In this document: piece after piece, positions 32,364-43,252 of the stretch | How the letters are laid out: each line of letters starts with the position of its first letter | Numbering within the stretch: position 1 is the stretch's first letter | Assembly (NCBI RefSeq): GCF_022605165.1 | Contig: NC_063072.1 | Coordinates: forward strand, 1,178,001-1,242,000 | Source of the DNA: Purpureocillium takamizusanense | Taxonomy: Eukaryota > Ascomycota > Sordariomycetes > Hypocreales > Ophiocordycipitaceae | Reading direction: 5' to 3' | Length of the DNA: 64,000 nt | Program-made: the position numbers and the translations under genes | The notes under the pieces: model-generated | Databases searched by the model: none | Seen by the model: the letters and a program-made list of their open reading frames with translations, nothing else | Told to the model about the DNA's origin: nothing

Positions 32364-35204
32364 CATCAGACACTTCCTGGTCAAGAGGCTACACGTCGCA
32401 TCATATGGACCCGGGCCATCTTGTGGATAGATGAGCAATCCCGTCCTTTCGCCAAGTTGGTCGAAAACAGTGTCCCTCCTCGATAGTCCGATCAGGCTCA
32501 GCACCCTTGACAGCATGAAAACCCTGCGTTGCCAGCTCACATGAGGTAGCCTCCATGCCGGACATGGAATATGGCGGACGAGTCGGAATCCTGATCCGCT
32601 CCCCGTCCCGCCAACGATGTCGAGAGAGAGGATGTGGAAAAAGACCACGGCACCCAGTGCCACGCCATCGCTAACATGATCCTAGCGTTCTTCCGGGTTG
32701 CTGATTGCAGAAGTTGCAGATCTGACAAAAGCTAGTCTTGCTGCAGGCCAGTCCCGTGTGCATACAGCAGCGGTTCTACCTCGATCTCTCCCGGTGTTAT
32801 GCATCCTTTGTGCCTGACTGCTTCTCACACATAGAGGCAAGTCCACGCACAAGCGAGATCCCCTCGCGTCTACATGCCCTCTACGCATTCGGCCATGTGT
32901 TGCTCAGATCGTCAGCATGATACTTGGAGCACGCTTTGCCTGGAGCAACGGCCCAGCGTGGCTGACCTCCCTCGCCCACGTACGTTGTAGCATCCGCCGA
33001 GACAAGTGAAGAAGACGATAAGGAGACAATAGTATCCCTGCATCTAATTCGAGAGGTTTGACGGCCCACGAATACATTCAACGTCTCTGGCAACCACAAG
33101 CAGTAGGCGAGTTGCTTGGGTCCGCCAAGGACCGAGCCGCAAGCTCAAGAAGCTAGCCGTCCTGCACAAGCTGCGTTTTGTCACCTTCCAGAGGGACACA
33201 TGCGGCCAACCCAGCGACTTGCGCGCAGCGGCACAACGAGTCGAGCTATGTTTGGACCGCGTGCTGAAAGGTCACAAGCTGGACGAGGCTGCTTCCTACG
33301 ATATATCCCGAAACTCCATTTGCCTAGCCCTAGTGTCACACACCCCTCGTATATGGGATTGATGGAAAACGGGCGCCCGGACGTTGCTGCTTTCTTGACG
33401 ATATGCCACGCTGTTCGAAGCTCCATCAGGTGTCGAGTCGCTGGGGTCACTGATTTAGTCGCCAGCAAAAAAGGGACGGCTTCTTCCACTCGCTCCCGCG
33501 ACTACCACCCACTAGGTTGCTAACGGGTCGACACTGTATCATAATCCGTCCACCTGCTTTGGGACGCCGAGTCAACTGAAGCATCTGAGAGCGGGCCTTG
33601 GGCGTGTACCCACCACGCCCCTCTCACCGCAAGCCTTTCTCCCGCGTTGCGGTCCTTCCAGCACAAGACTCGGGGGAAAAAAAGGGAGGTACGGGTCAAC
33701 GGTTGCCACTTGCTGCTTTGACTCTGGGATTCGCGTCTCCAGTCTTTGTCGCGACCAGGGCCCTCAGTGCTGCCGTGTTCTGGCACCTTCGCCAAGTACC
33801 CACCTCAAGGAACTTGGCTGTCCATCAGCAGATCAAGCGTGGTGGACAAAAGTTTGGCCCCAACCTGTTGGGTTCTTGGACCCAGGTGACAGGCCTGCCG
33901 CCCTGCTGATGAGCAGTGCTGCTGCTGGTCCTTGGAGGTTCCACCAACTGCTGGTCCGAGCCCACCAACAGCCACGTCCAGCAAGGCTGCCTTTGGAGAA
34001 GAGGTGCTGGACCACCAAACGGCCTGGGATTCTGCCCGCACGCCGCCTCGCGCGCTCTGTCCATCCACAACTTCACAGGTACTAATTGGACTAGGCGTCA
34101 TTGGGGTGCTGAAGGCTGCGACCCCAAGAGTAAGGAAGGCGCGAAGCTGGAACATGTGTCTACTGTGCTCTTTCCTGCATTAGTACGACTCGAGTACGTA
34201 TCAAGAGGTACCTTTATTACCGAGCAGTCCGGCAAGTGCCTCGCGCCACTTTGAGCAACTCAACATGGCATGGACTGCTGGAGGGCTCGTCGTGAGCTGC
34301 CACTTTTCCGGTGGGGCGAGCGTGCAACGGGAATTGTACCTAGACCTGCCAGGAGTCGCGGTAACTACCTGCCTGCTTCAAACCCCGTCTATGAGGTGAG
34401 GCTGTTTGCCCTTCACCTCCACCCAGTGGACCACCAGTGGACGCACAGCTCGCGCGCCTCCCATCGCCAGCGGGGTGTCGCCTCCACTGCCCTCCGCCCT
34501 GTGGCCCGACAGCTTCCACTGCAAAGTCGCGGTACTTGGTCGGCGGCCCCTCCAAACCCTCACGGCTTCCAGCCCGCTGCTACTTTGTAGCGCTACCAAG
34601 TACAGTATACCAGGACCGGGCTCGTCTCAGTGGCACCAGCAGACGGCGCCAGCGCCAACGCCGGCGCCCATTGTACCAGCGCCAGCCCTCGCCCGGTTCC
34701 GACGACCTCGCGGTTTTGAGGTGGTGGTGCGCTGGCGGGCCTGGCTTGATCCCTCGCGCTCCGTCCCCCCTCTGTCACAAAAATCCATTACACCCCCGTG
34801 GAAACTGGACTTCAACTCCGGCACTCCGGGAGCGGTGCTCTGCAGCTTCCGTCTCGCCATCTCTCTCCGTCTCATCCACATCAACAACTTCTTTACGGCT
34901 CAAGAAAGACATTCCAGGATGCGTCTTGAAATTCTTTGACCTGCCCGCCGCAACGCCGCAGAACCCGCGACTGGGCCTCGCACACGTCTCCGATCTTGTC
35001 CTGTAGCGGGCAGTGAGATTTTGCGCACCTGCAGCAGTGCAGCGACACCACCAGCACCACCGCTGTCAGCACGAACAGAGCACAGCTGGCAGGCCCCGGC
35101 GTCGCCCGCCCCTCTGCTTCGCCTCATTCTTCAGCTCCCGCCTGATAAACCCGTCGATTCCTCTCGCCCCGTGCCTGCGCGAGACCATAACCAGGACTTC
35201 GAAT

Positions 35205-35860
35205 ATGTCGGGCCCAGGCTCGGGGGCCTCTGGTGGACGTTCAATGCAGTCTCGCGTTGGCAGGAATAAGCAACGTGAGTTTTTTTCTTCCCCGCGACAG
35301 CGGAATCCCCGCCTGGAATCGGTTGCGTCGCTGTGATAATGGGCGAATGAACAACTCGCTATGTTGCGCTGTGCTTCTGGTTCCCATCCCGTCACCGCGA
35401 CGCGGGGCTCCCGCTGACCTTCGTCTACTTTGCGGACACAGGGTACAACTCCAAAGGCGAGCGACTTGTTGCGGGCGTCGTTCCGTTGAGCCCCGATCAG
35501 AACTACGTCTTATTAATACAGTCGACCCGACGCAAGGGTTGGGTCTTGCCCAAGGGTGGATGGGAGACGGACGAGTCGTGTCAGGAGGCCGCCACCCGCG
35601 AGGCATGGGAGGAGGCAGGCATCACCATCAACATTGATTATGATCTGGGAACTATTGACGAGAAGCGGCCGCCCAAGTCAACCAAAGACCGCGCGCGCTA
35701 CTCCTTCTACCAGGCGACCGTCCTGAGTGAGGTTGACGACTGGCCAGAGAAGCACAAGCGCGAGCGCCAGTGGTTTACCTACGCACAGGCCTGGCAGGAG
35801 CTTGCATCGCGGCCAGAGTTGCAGGAGGCTCTGCAACGGTCAACGATCAACCAAGCATAG
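35205..35860 (+). CDS. APS1: Nudix hydrolase, diphosphoinositol-polyphosphate phosphohydrolase (Aps1/DIPP type)
   Basis: Two exons, 35205-35274 and 35442-35860, with a 167-nt intron (162 aa). DIPP enzymes hydrolyse inositol pyrophosphates and diadenosine polyphosphates in the cytosol. The joined protein reads NKQ|RYNSKGERLVAGVVPLS and then LIQSTRRKGWVLPKGGWE. The full Nudix box is present (GGWETDESCQEAATREAWEE, then AGI). The KGWVLPKGG-type entry into the box is typical of DIPP/Aps1. The N-terminal Gly/Ser-rich lead (MSGPGSGASGGRSMQSRVG) is short and probably disordered. Substrate assignment rests on family resemblance. Confidence 0.93.
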
Positions 35861-37184
35861 CCTCAAGACAGCACCGTCTTTCGAGGCGGGTACCGAGCTG
35901 GCGACAATAGGAATCGGCGGTATTGAAGACATGATTCCGCGGCGCGAACCTAGGCTCTGGTGCCGTGTCGGGCAATCCGATCATGGTTGATTGAGCTGAC
36001 CGAATCACCATGTTGTGGGAGGGCGATCTTTGCGATTTGATTCTGTGTTTTGTTTTCGTCCCTCTGCCTTCTCCTGCTTTTCTGGTCATTTGAAGTTCAT
36101 GTCTGCTCATCATTATCACGTCGGGGATTGCGGGAGGACATGATGCATCCAAACCAAAGGCGTTGCGGGCTGGAAATATGATAGAGATTTTCCCTCGATG
36201 CGCCTCGTTTAACACGCACTAAATGCAGGACAAAAAGAAAGAGACAAGTGATGGGCACACGGCATAGCATACCGGCGGGGGTGGGCTTCCTTTGGACGAG
36301 AGCAAAGAGAGGGCCCAGCTCATTTTTGGCGGCAGACTCGCTGGAGGGAGAGAAGCCGACCAAGGCACTGGTTGTCGGTGTGCGCACGTGAGCATATCCT
36401 ACACGCAGACCTTTGGTAGCAAGCATCGATAGACAAGGCGGCAGTGCTCTGCCGTTCACGTGAGATGGGAAGCAGTCTCGTGAGTGTGACGTTGGCGTTC
36501 CAACGGCCCGTGTGCAACTGGGCGACTCTGCGCCTCGGCGGAAGAAGGAGAGGCGGGCTGGGCTGTTGGGCTCTGTGAGCTCGGTCCCAGCCAGCTACAC
36601 GTCGCCGCTTCTCGTTGCTTGAACTTGGGGTTACTCCATCATTCCCGTCCATTTCTAGCCGCCGTATGTCTGTACATGGGCGCTGCCTACTATCTTTCTG
36701 CTGCCACCGATGGTTCGATTTCGCAACCGTCCAGGTGGCCAGCGAGGGCCGAAAAAAAATTGCCGATGGTGGGGTGACATTCTGCTCTTGCGGCCTGCCC
36801 CTCGCCGGTCCAGCTGCCCCGCGCCGCATTACTCAATTCCTTCAAGAAATTTGGCCCTCCTTGCGCTGACGTATGCATTCTGGGTTGGAGTCGATGCGGG
36901 GTGGATCTCTCCATCTCGCGGTAGGCCGCCAGGGGTATCACGTGAAACGCACGTTATCGATAGCAGGGACGACCACCACCCGGTTGCGCGCAAGGTCCGC
37001 GTCTGGCCTAGATCCATCCATGCATTTACCCTCCTCCTGCTCAACCGCATCAACCACCACGCGTCCGCCACCCTCGACCATGGTCTGAAAAGTAGGCGTT
37101 TGTGAGGACTCGATTGATGGAACCAGACTGGTACGGCGAATCTCCCTAGACGATACGACGGCAACCGCTTCATGACATAGAGAC
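35861..37184. other. Intergenic region between the Nudix gene and LSM1
   Basis: No supported gene. Open frames up to 169 codons (36320-36829, minus) lack any recognisable domain. It contains the Nudix gene 3' UTR and the LSM1 promoter. Confidence 0.5.
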
Positions 37185-37903
37185 ATGGAAAACCTCTCCA
37201 TCTCCGACGCCCCTCCGGCGGCCCCTCCGCCCCAGGGCTCTTCTCAGGCCGGCGGCCCTCCGCAGCCGCCTCCGCAGCTGCCCCCGCAGATGTTCACGAC
37301 GGCAGCACAGCTCTTGGATCTCACGGACAGTACGTCACTCCCACCACCTTTGCCTAGATCCCTCTCTTTGAGGGAGGGGTCCTCATCGTTTGTTCTGGAG
37401 TCTTTGACTAACGGATTGGTAAACTATAGAGAAGCTTATGGTTGTCCTACGTGATGGCAGGAAGCTCATTGGTGTGCTGCGAAGTTGGGATCAATTTGGT
37501 GAGTATTCCTTATTACCTTCGATGCGATCTCGCACGAATGTGTCGATCACGGACCCGGCTGACGTATTCGGCAGCTAACATTGTGCTGCAATCGACGACG
37601 GAACGCATCTTCGCGGCGAATCCGGACAGCGCCCGCTCTGATACGGCCCCGCGAGGCCTCTTCGCCGACATCCCGCATGGTATTTTCCTCGTTCGAGGCG
37701 AGAACGTGCTCCTTCTCGGTGAAATCGACCTCGACAGGGACGACGACCCACCCCCTGGCTACGAGCCCGCAGAGCTGGAGCTCGTCAAGCGGCTCGCAGA
37801 TGAGCACAAGGCATTGGAGAAGGCTCGGGATAAGTCGCGCTTTAAGAAGCTCGCCAAGATGGGCTTCGAGGGCGAGAGCCAAGGCGAGATTGTCCTTGGT
37901 TGA
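37185..37903 (+). CDS. LSM1: Sm-like protein Lsm1 (cytoplasmic mRNA decay)
   Basis: Three exons: 37185-37329, 37430-37498 and 37575-37903 (180 aa). Lsm1 defines the cytoplasmic Lsm1-7 ring that binds oligoadenylated mRNA 3' ends and, with Pat1, promotes decapping. A Pro-rich N-terminal tail (PPAAPPPQGSSQAGGPPQPP) precedes the Sm fold. Sm1 is rebuilt across both introns: LLDLTD|KKLMVVLRDGRKLIGVLRSWDQF|ANIVLQ. Sm2 is GIFLVRGENVLLLGEIDLDRD. The C-terminal extension, rich in Lys/Glu (EKARDKSRFKKLAKMG), is characteristic of Lsm1 and contributes to RNA binding. Introns are 100 and 76 nt. It lies about 1.3 kb downstream of the Nudix gene, on the same strand. Confidence 0.95.
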
Positions 37904-38556
37904 AAAGCCAGGCTGCGGGTATCTGGGCGCCTGCGAATGCGCTGAGTGAAGAAAATAACGAAGGACGCGGAGTGCTAACATTGAAGGGCGCTTTTTTGGC
38001 AGCAAACATGGTAGTTCAAGACCACAGCGGCGTTGCTCTTTGCAAGCCCTCGGGCCTGGTTTGGGGGCGCAGAATATTGTGAAATGCTCCCCCCAGGTAG
38101 GATGTCTACCTCCTCACCGCAAACGAGGGGGGTTGGACGCGAATGGCTACCAGACGATTGGGCATGGCTCTCCGCAATGAAGGCACGTCATGAACTAGGA
38201 GTAGCTGAGCAGTCATTCATGCCATGAAACTGATTTTACGCAGACGGCTGGATCAATGAGAAAACAACCAATCCTTTGGGCCTAAATCTGATCGCTTGCG
38301 CCTGTTGCTCTTATCCGGCGTGCATGTAGCGTACAATCCTTGAAACAGTGGGCGGAGAGATTCTCACCCCAGTAGTGTACATCATTCGTCCTCCAATTGT
38401 GGAGAGATAAGTGGCCAATGTGCTGTCCCAGACATGTTAGGGAAGGGAGGGCTTGCGCCCGTCACCAGCACCAGCCGGCCAGGTATAATGACCATAGTAG
38501 TCCATGTTTGGCAGGTATTCGCCCTCAAGTCGAAACTGTTCGGCCATGCGGCCAGC
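37904..38556. other. Convergent intergenic gap
   Basis: About 650 bp between the LSM1 stop and the stop of the minus-strand gene at 38557. No gene seen. Confidence 0.5.
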
Positions 38557-39634
38557 TCACCCACACTGCCGTCTCCTCGCGTCTTCAAACATGGGAAGCG
38601 GAGGGGGGTCGTCGGGGTTTTTCATGCCACCCAGAAGCCAGTCCGTCAGCCCGACGAACTTGGCACCCATGCCTCTTTCCCAGTTGCCACCCTCCTGGGC
38701 TTGCTCGATGGTGTGCGCCAGGACCCTGCCCTCGGTGTCGAAGTCAAATATGAAAAGGCCGGTGAAGGCCTTATTTGGGTCGACCCCGGCACGCCCGCGC
38801 CAGAGCGAGCGCGCAATGCCACCGGACTCGGGCCGAACTGGCATCGACCCCGTCGCAGGCTGCGCTGTGTCTGTCGTAGCGGAGCCGCGGCGCTTCTCAC
38901 ACCAGCGGACGACGAGCTGCTCGGGGCGGGCGCCGGCACGCCGGGGCACAAAGGTCATGGGCTCCGAGGTGACGCGCTCGGCGAGGATCTCGAGCTTGAC
39001 GTTGCCGATGATGGGGACGCGGTTCCAGGCGATCGGGGAGGTCCACAGGGCGGCGTTGTACGCGACTCGGCCGGAGACGGTAGGAAGGTGGGGGTGTGTC
39101 GTCGGGAAGAGGTGGAGGGAGATGTTGGGCGCGAGTATATCCTGCGGGAGCGGCGACTGGAGCAGCGTGGGCATGCGCTCTTGGAGTATGCGCAGGGCTG
39201 GACGGTGAAGCTTTAGCGAGTGCCTGCAGCAGCCTGTCGACCGATGTCCATGACTTACTCCTGCCCAGCTTGGCCTTGTTAGGGTCTGAACTATCTTCTT
39301 TTCGACTCGCAGCGCCCCAGCGCACGCCCGTCGAGCCGACAAAGCATGGTCTAGTTAGGTTCCGCGGCGCAAGGGTCGGTGGTGGCAGAAGCACTTCTGG
39401 CGGTGCGGTTTCGGAAGGCCGTGATGTTGCCGTGGTCGTGGTCGTTATTGTGCTCGAGAGCTGCAGTTCCCCGTTTATTGGGTGAGCCAGCGCCGCCTTC
39501 ACGCTGGCGGCGTTCGCATCCCCCGAGCTCGCTGCCGTAGTCAAGGCCCGGGAGGCGGCAGCGGTGGTCGGCGTAGGGACGACAATGACGGACGAGCTCT
39601 TGAGAGCGTTGCGCAGCAGCAGCGGCGCGGCCAT
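38557..39634 (-). CDS. Conserved protein, probable mitochondrial, function unknown; exon junction unresolved
   Basis: Two reading frames clearly belong to one gene. The 5' frame starts at the ATG at 39634 with an arginine/hydroxyl-rich presequence (MAAPLLLRNALKSSSVIVVP) and runs to about 39260. The 3' frame carries the conserved body (PALRILQERMPTLLQSPLPQ, then NISLHLFPTTHPHLPTVSGR, then GNWERGMGAKFVGLTDWLLG) and ends at 38557. A textbook donor GTAAGT exists near 39257, but pairing it with the nearest acceptors does not restore frame. A 46-nt intron from a GTCGAA donor to CTGGGCAG would. The middle (VSGRVAYNAALWTSPIAWNR) followed by a FTGLFIFDFDTEGRVLAHTI strand pattern recalls SnoaL/NTF2-like folds, but that is a guess. 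Confidence 0.7.
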
Positions 39635-40880
39635 TTGTGGCGAAGCGGGAGCTTCAGTGCGAATGGATGCGCCTCATTGACACTCGCGGTGTGGTGCTGC
39701 CGTAGGAGAGCCACCGCTGCAGCAGAGCAATATGGGTTGCGACATGGAAGGACTGGAGGTGAAGAGTGACGATGTGCACTAGCCCGGCGCGCTGGAGGGG
39801 CGATTTTTTGGCCTGAGCAGGTCAGGCAAGGTTAGATCGGCAGTGACTTTTTCCGGGTGGAACAGCGGATTGTGACGGCTGAGTGTGCCCCACTGCAGTA
39901 CCTAAAACACAGGTGCTGGGCTGGGCGGTCCGGGGATCGGAGAAGGCCCCGCCGCCGCGTTTTGGTGGACTGGGGCGCGACCAGCTCGTCCAGGTGGTGG
40001 CTTCAGGGGAACCGCCACTGGGTCCAGCGCTTCCACCAGCATGGAGCCTTCCAGGTTGTGGCTTCGAAGTTGAGATTGGCTGGGCACAGTGCTGCACACC
40101 ACCCAGGCAGCTGTCTTTTGCAAGCCCTGGTACCTGCCAATGGAACTTGCCACGGTTTCCAGGCAGACAAGCAACAAGACAGGCGTCCATGGCAAAAGGC
40201 GTAGGCACAGCGGTAGAAAGGAACAAAGAGCGCCGGCAGGGAGGGAAGTCACTTGGCGGAGGGTCACCTGTGACATGTCGTCACCACAGTGCTGCCGCTG
40301 AGGGACCCCTTATTAGCGGCGCGATGCGAACCCGCCTGGGTACCTACTCTAGGTAGGCATGGTATAGGCATCGTGACCGTTATCGCTCACAAGGCGGCAT
40401 CAGTTGACTGCACCGGCAAATTGTTGCGTTACGCCAGGGAATTTGCCTAGTTCTGTCGTGTCGAGCCAGAGAGCAAGTTGCCCACTTCTTGTGTTGTGAT
40501 GAGGTACCAAGCAGTCGGGTTATGACCGCTGGCGAGCTGCGTCGGTTGGCTGCACGAACTGGAACTGGCGAGGCTTAAGGACAAAGACACGTGACCTGTC
40601 AGCTGTCCCCTCCTGGACTGGCTGCTACTCCCTCAGTCACTCACCCACCGCCGCCTCCCAACCCACGCCTCACAGGCTCGCCTTTTCTGACGTACCTGCG
40701 ACCTCACCACCACCATCTCCCGCGGCCTGCCTGATCCGTACGCTACGCTCCTTTGACACTACACCATCAACACCCACGACATCCCGCGACTCGCCATCGC
40801 TCTCCCACCTTCTGCTGTCCGCTTGGCTCCCCATCTAACCCGCACGCTTCATCGTCGTCGCGATCAACGCCGCCGTCACC
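39635..40880. other. Divergent promoter region of the 39.6-kb gene and YPT1
   Basis: No gene is supported; overlapping frames at 39857-40356 are on both strands and domain-free. The last 250 bp before 40881 are C-rich, a typical strong-gene leader for YPT1. Confidence 0.5.
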
Positions 40881-41921
40881 ATGAACCCCGAGTGGTACGC
40901 TGCGCCTCCTGTCCCCTTGCGACCGGGCCCCTGACCCGAACGCACCGTGCTGACAGAGCCCGCTCAGAGTACAACGCACCACCAGCCCATTCTGCATCGT
41001 TGCACGGCTGCTTCTCGCCGCGCATCGCCTACGGGACGGCGTCGTGATGCCTCGAGTGGCCACAGACCAGCCGCTGACCTCCTGCCCTCCAGATACGACT
41101 ACCTCTTCAAGCTGCTCCTCATCGGCGACTCCGGTGTTGGCAAGTCTTGCTTGCTGTTGCGTTTCGCCGATGATACCTACACAGAGTCTTACATCTCCAC
41201 GATTGGTGTCGACTTTGTACGTCGCAGGCCAGCACCCCAGCTCGTCTTGGCCAGGTGCTAATCTAGTCGCGCACAGAAAATCCGAACGATAGAGCTCGAT
41301 GGCAAGACGGTCAAGCTGCAGATCGTAAGTCAAGGTCATCTGGTGCGACGCAAGGCGAGAAGTCCTGAGGGCTAACCAAGCGCCACCACGCCGACAGTGG
41401 GACACCGCTGGCCAAGAGCGGTTCCGAACCATCACCTCGTCTTACTACCGCGGTGCCCACGGCATTTGCGTCGTCTACGATGTCACCGACATGGATTCGT
41501 TCAACAACGTAAAGCAGTGGCTCCAGGAGATTGACCGGTACGCCACCGAGGGCGTCAACAAGCTGCTCGTGGGCAACAAGAGCGACATGTCGGATAAGAA
41601 GGTTGTTGAGTACACGGTTGCCAAGGTAAGTTCTTACAATAATGTCGTCACACTACATACTTGTTGCCAGGCTATGATGTCGCGTGGCGCTCTAGTTCCA
41701 TGCGGGCTGACGGATAATTGCAGGAATTCGCCGACAGTTTGGGCATTCCATTCTTGGAGACCTCGGCGAAGAACGCGAGCAACGTCGAGCAGGCTTTCCT
41801 CACCATGGCCCGCCAGATCAAGGAGCGGATGGGCACAACGACTGCGAACAACACCAAGCCAAGCGTGCAGGTCGGCCAGGGCCAGGGCGTCGGCTCGTCC
41901 TCCAACAACAGCTGCTGCTAA
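40881..41921 (+). CDS. YPT1: Rab GTPase Ypt1 (Rab1 orthologue)
   Basis: Five exons: 40881-40891, 41093-41216, 41277-41324, 41398-41625 and 41724-41921 (202 aa). Ypt1 controls ER-to-Golgi transport and autophagosome formation. The first exon is only 11 nt (MNP plus two bases); splicing to 41093 rebuilds the canonical [15 protein letters not shown]. All G-box motifs are intact: P-loop GDSGVGKS, effector-loop threonine in [21 protein letters not shown] and ETSAK. The C-terminal NSCC is the double-geranylgeranylation signal. The switch and hypervariable regions match fungal Ypt1 rather than Sec4 or other Rabs. Confidence 0.98.
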
Positions 41922-43252
41922 ACGCGTGACCGAAGTCGGGTGTTGGAGTATGGTCGGAGGAAGGGCACGGAAATGACTGGGCAGGCACATTATGACTGTT
42001 TTTCTCTATTCCCATTTTCAGTTCTTTCCCTTTCTGCGCATAGACTGAATCATGTCCACTTGGATTTCGCTCTTCCCCGGCCGCCTCCCGCCATAACAAG
42101 CCACGATATGCTTTGACACGAGTCGACTTCAACGGGCCTTACTGACGGGGTGTGAGAGATCCGGACGTGATTGAAATGAGGTGGACGAATAGGGCGAGTA
42201 CCTCGCGCACGCGCACGTTTTCCCCGGTCGTGGTACGCGGGGTTATGACGCAGGGGGGGCTGGCTTGCCGACAGGACCGTCGACAGATGGGAACATGTTT
42301 CTATCCTAGCGATCTGCGTTACACCCCCAGCTCTCTCTCCTCTGGTTGTCCCCTTTTTTTTCGTGCCGCGTCAACACCGTGCGTCCACTCTGCAGCGAGA
42401 GCCTTCCGTTGGACTGTGCGATGGACTGTGCGCGTGTTGAGCAAGGGGCTTCATGGATCCCCTGTCATTGGCGTTCTCCGTTTGTTTGCTTGCTTTGCTT
42501 TTGTCGCACTGCGAAAACGGGCATTAATAAAGGAATTTACTTGCTTTTCCTCTATCGTGCCCCCCCTTCTGTGTGTGTGTGTCCCCCGTGCCGCGGCAGA
42601 AGGGTTAACGACGACGACCTGCCTGCCCCCTTTCTTCAATAACATGTGCGTGTTGTGGTCTGTCTTTGGGTGCAGGTTTCCGTGACTCTTGGACACGTTT
42701 GCTCTTTTGTGTGCATACATATGCAAGCGCGCATGTGCACTCTGAGCCCAACGGAGTCTGGTCTCAGGGTTGACGAACCAGAAATGCACGGCTGATTCGA
42801 GCTGCGTGTAGGTACCCGACGACAGAATCAACACTGCCCCTGGATATTGTCCAAAGAGCATCGGCTTCACAACAGTAGTGGGAAAATGCACACCCTTGAC
42901 CATTTTGTCTATTGCACATCCTGCTCATGCTGACCTGACTCATTTACATGTACGTAATGGGCTTTCCCTGCCAATGCTGGTTTGCCCTGACCTATGATAC
43001 GCCCGCCTCTATTCCTCCAAAACCAAGAACATGCCAGCCGCTATGGTGGCAGAAACAAAATGTTCGCTCCACGCACACCCAAGTCGACGGAGCATAGATG
43101 GGAAATATGTTTAGCAAAAGGAAATAAAGGCGTTGATTGCAAATGAGTGTTGACGTTGAAACCACCGCAGTCGGCTCCTTCACGTGAATGACCGAGCTAC
43201 AATAGCTATAGCCCTCATCTCACTTAAATGCCAACTAGGCATTTTTGATTCG
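41922..43252. other. Convergent 3' flank of YPT1 and the gastric-mucin-like gene
   Basis: No gene supported. An AATAAA signal lies at 42526-42531 on the plus strand and could mark a long YPT1 3' UTR. A GT microsatellite-like stretch occurs near 42572-42583. Confidence 0.5.

Larger units (their letters stand above)
30760..35204. other. Gene-poor region with short tandem repeats
   Basis: Apart from the unplaced first exon of ATE1 near its left edge, no gene is supported. It includes a 10-mer tandem repeat (32071-32100), a heptamer repeat (32324-32363) and a cluster of TACCTAGGTA-like palindromes at 31966-32135. Open frames reach 190 codons but overlap on both strands and show no domain. The last 250 bp before 35205 look like a pyrimidine-rich leader. 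Confidence 0.5.

Noticed and set aside
33830..34080. Possible duplicated segment with 39900-40150 (both CAG/CCACC-rich)
   Set aside because: The resemblance is only in short CCACCA/GCTGG words; no continuous alignment could be built by eye.
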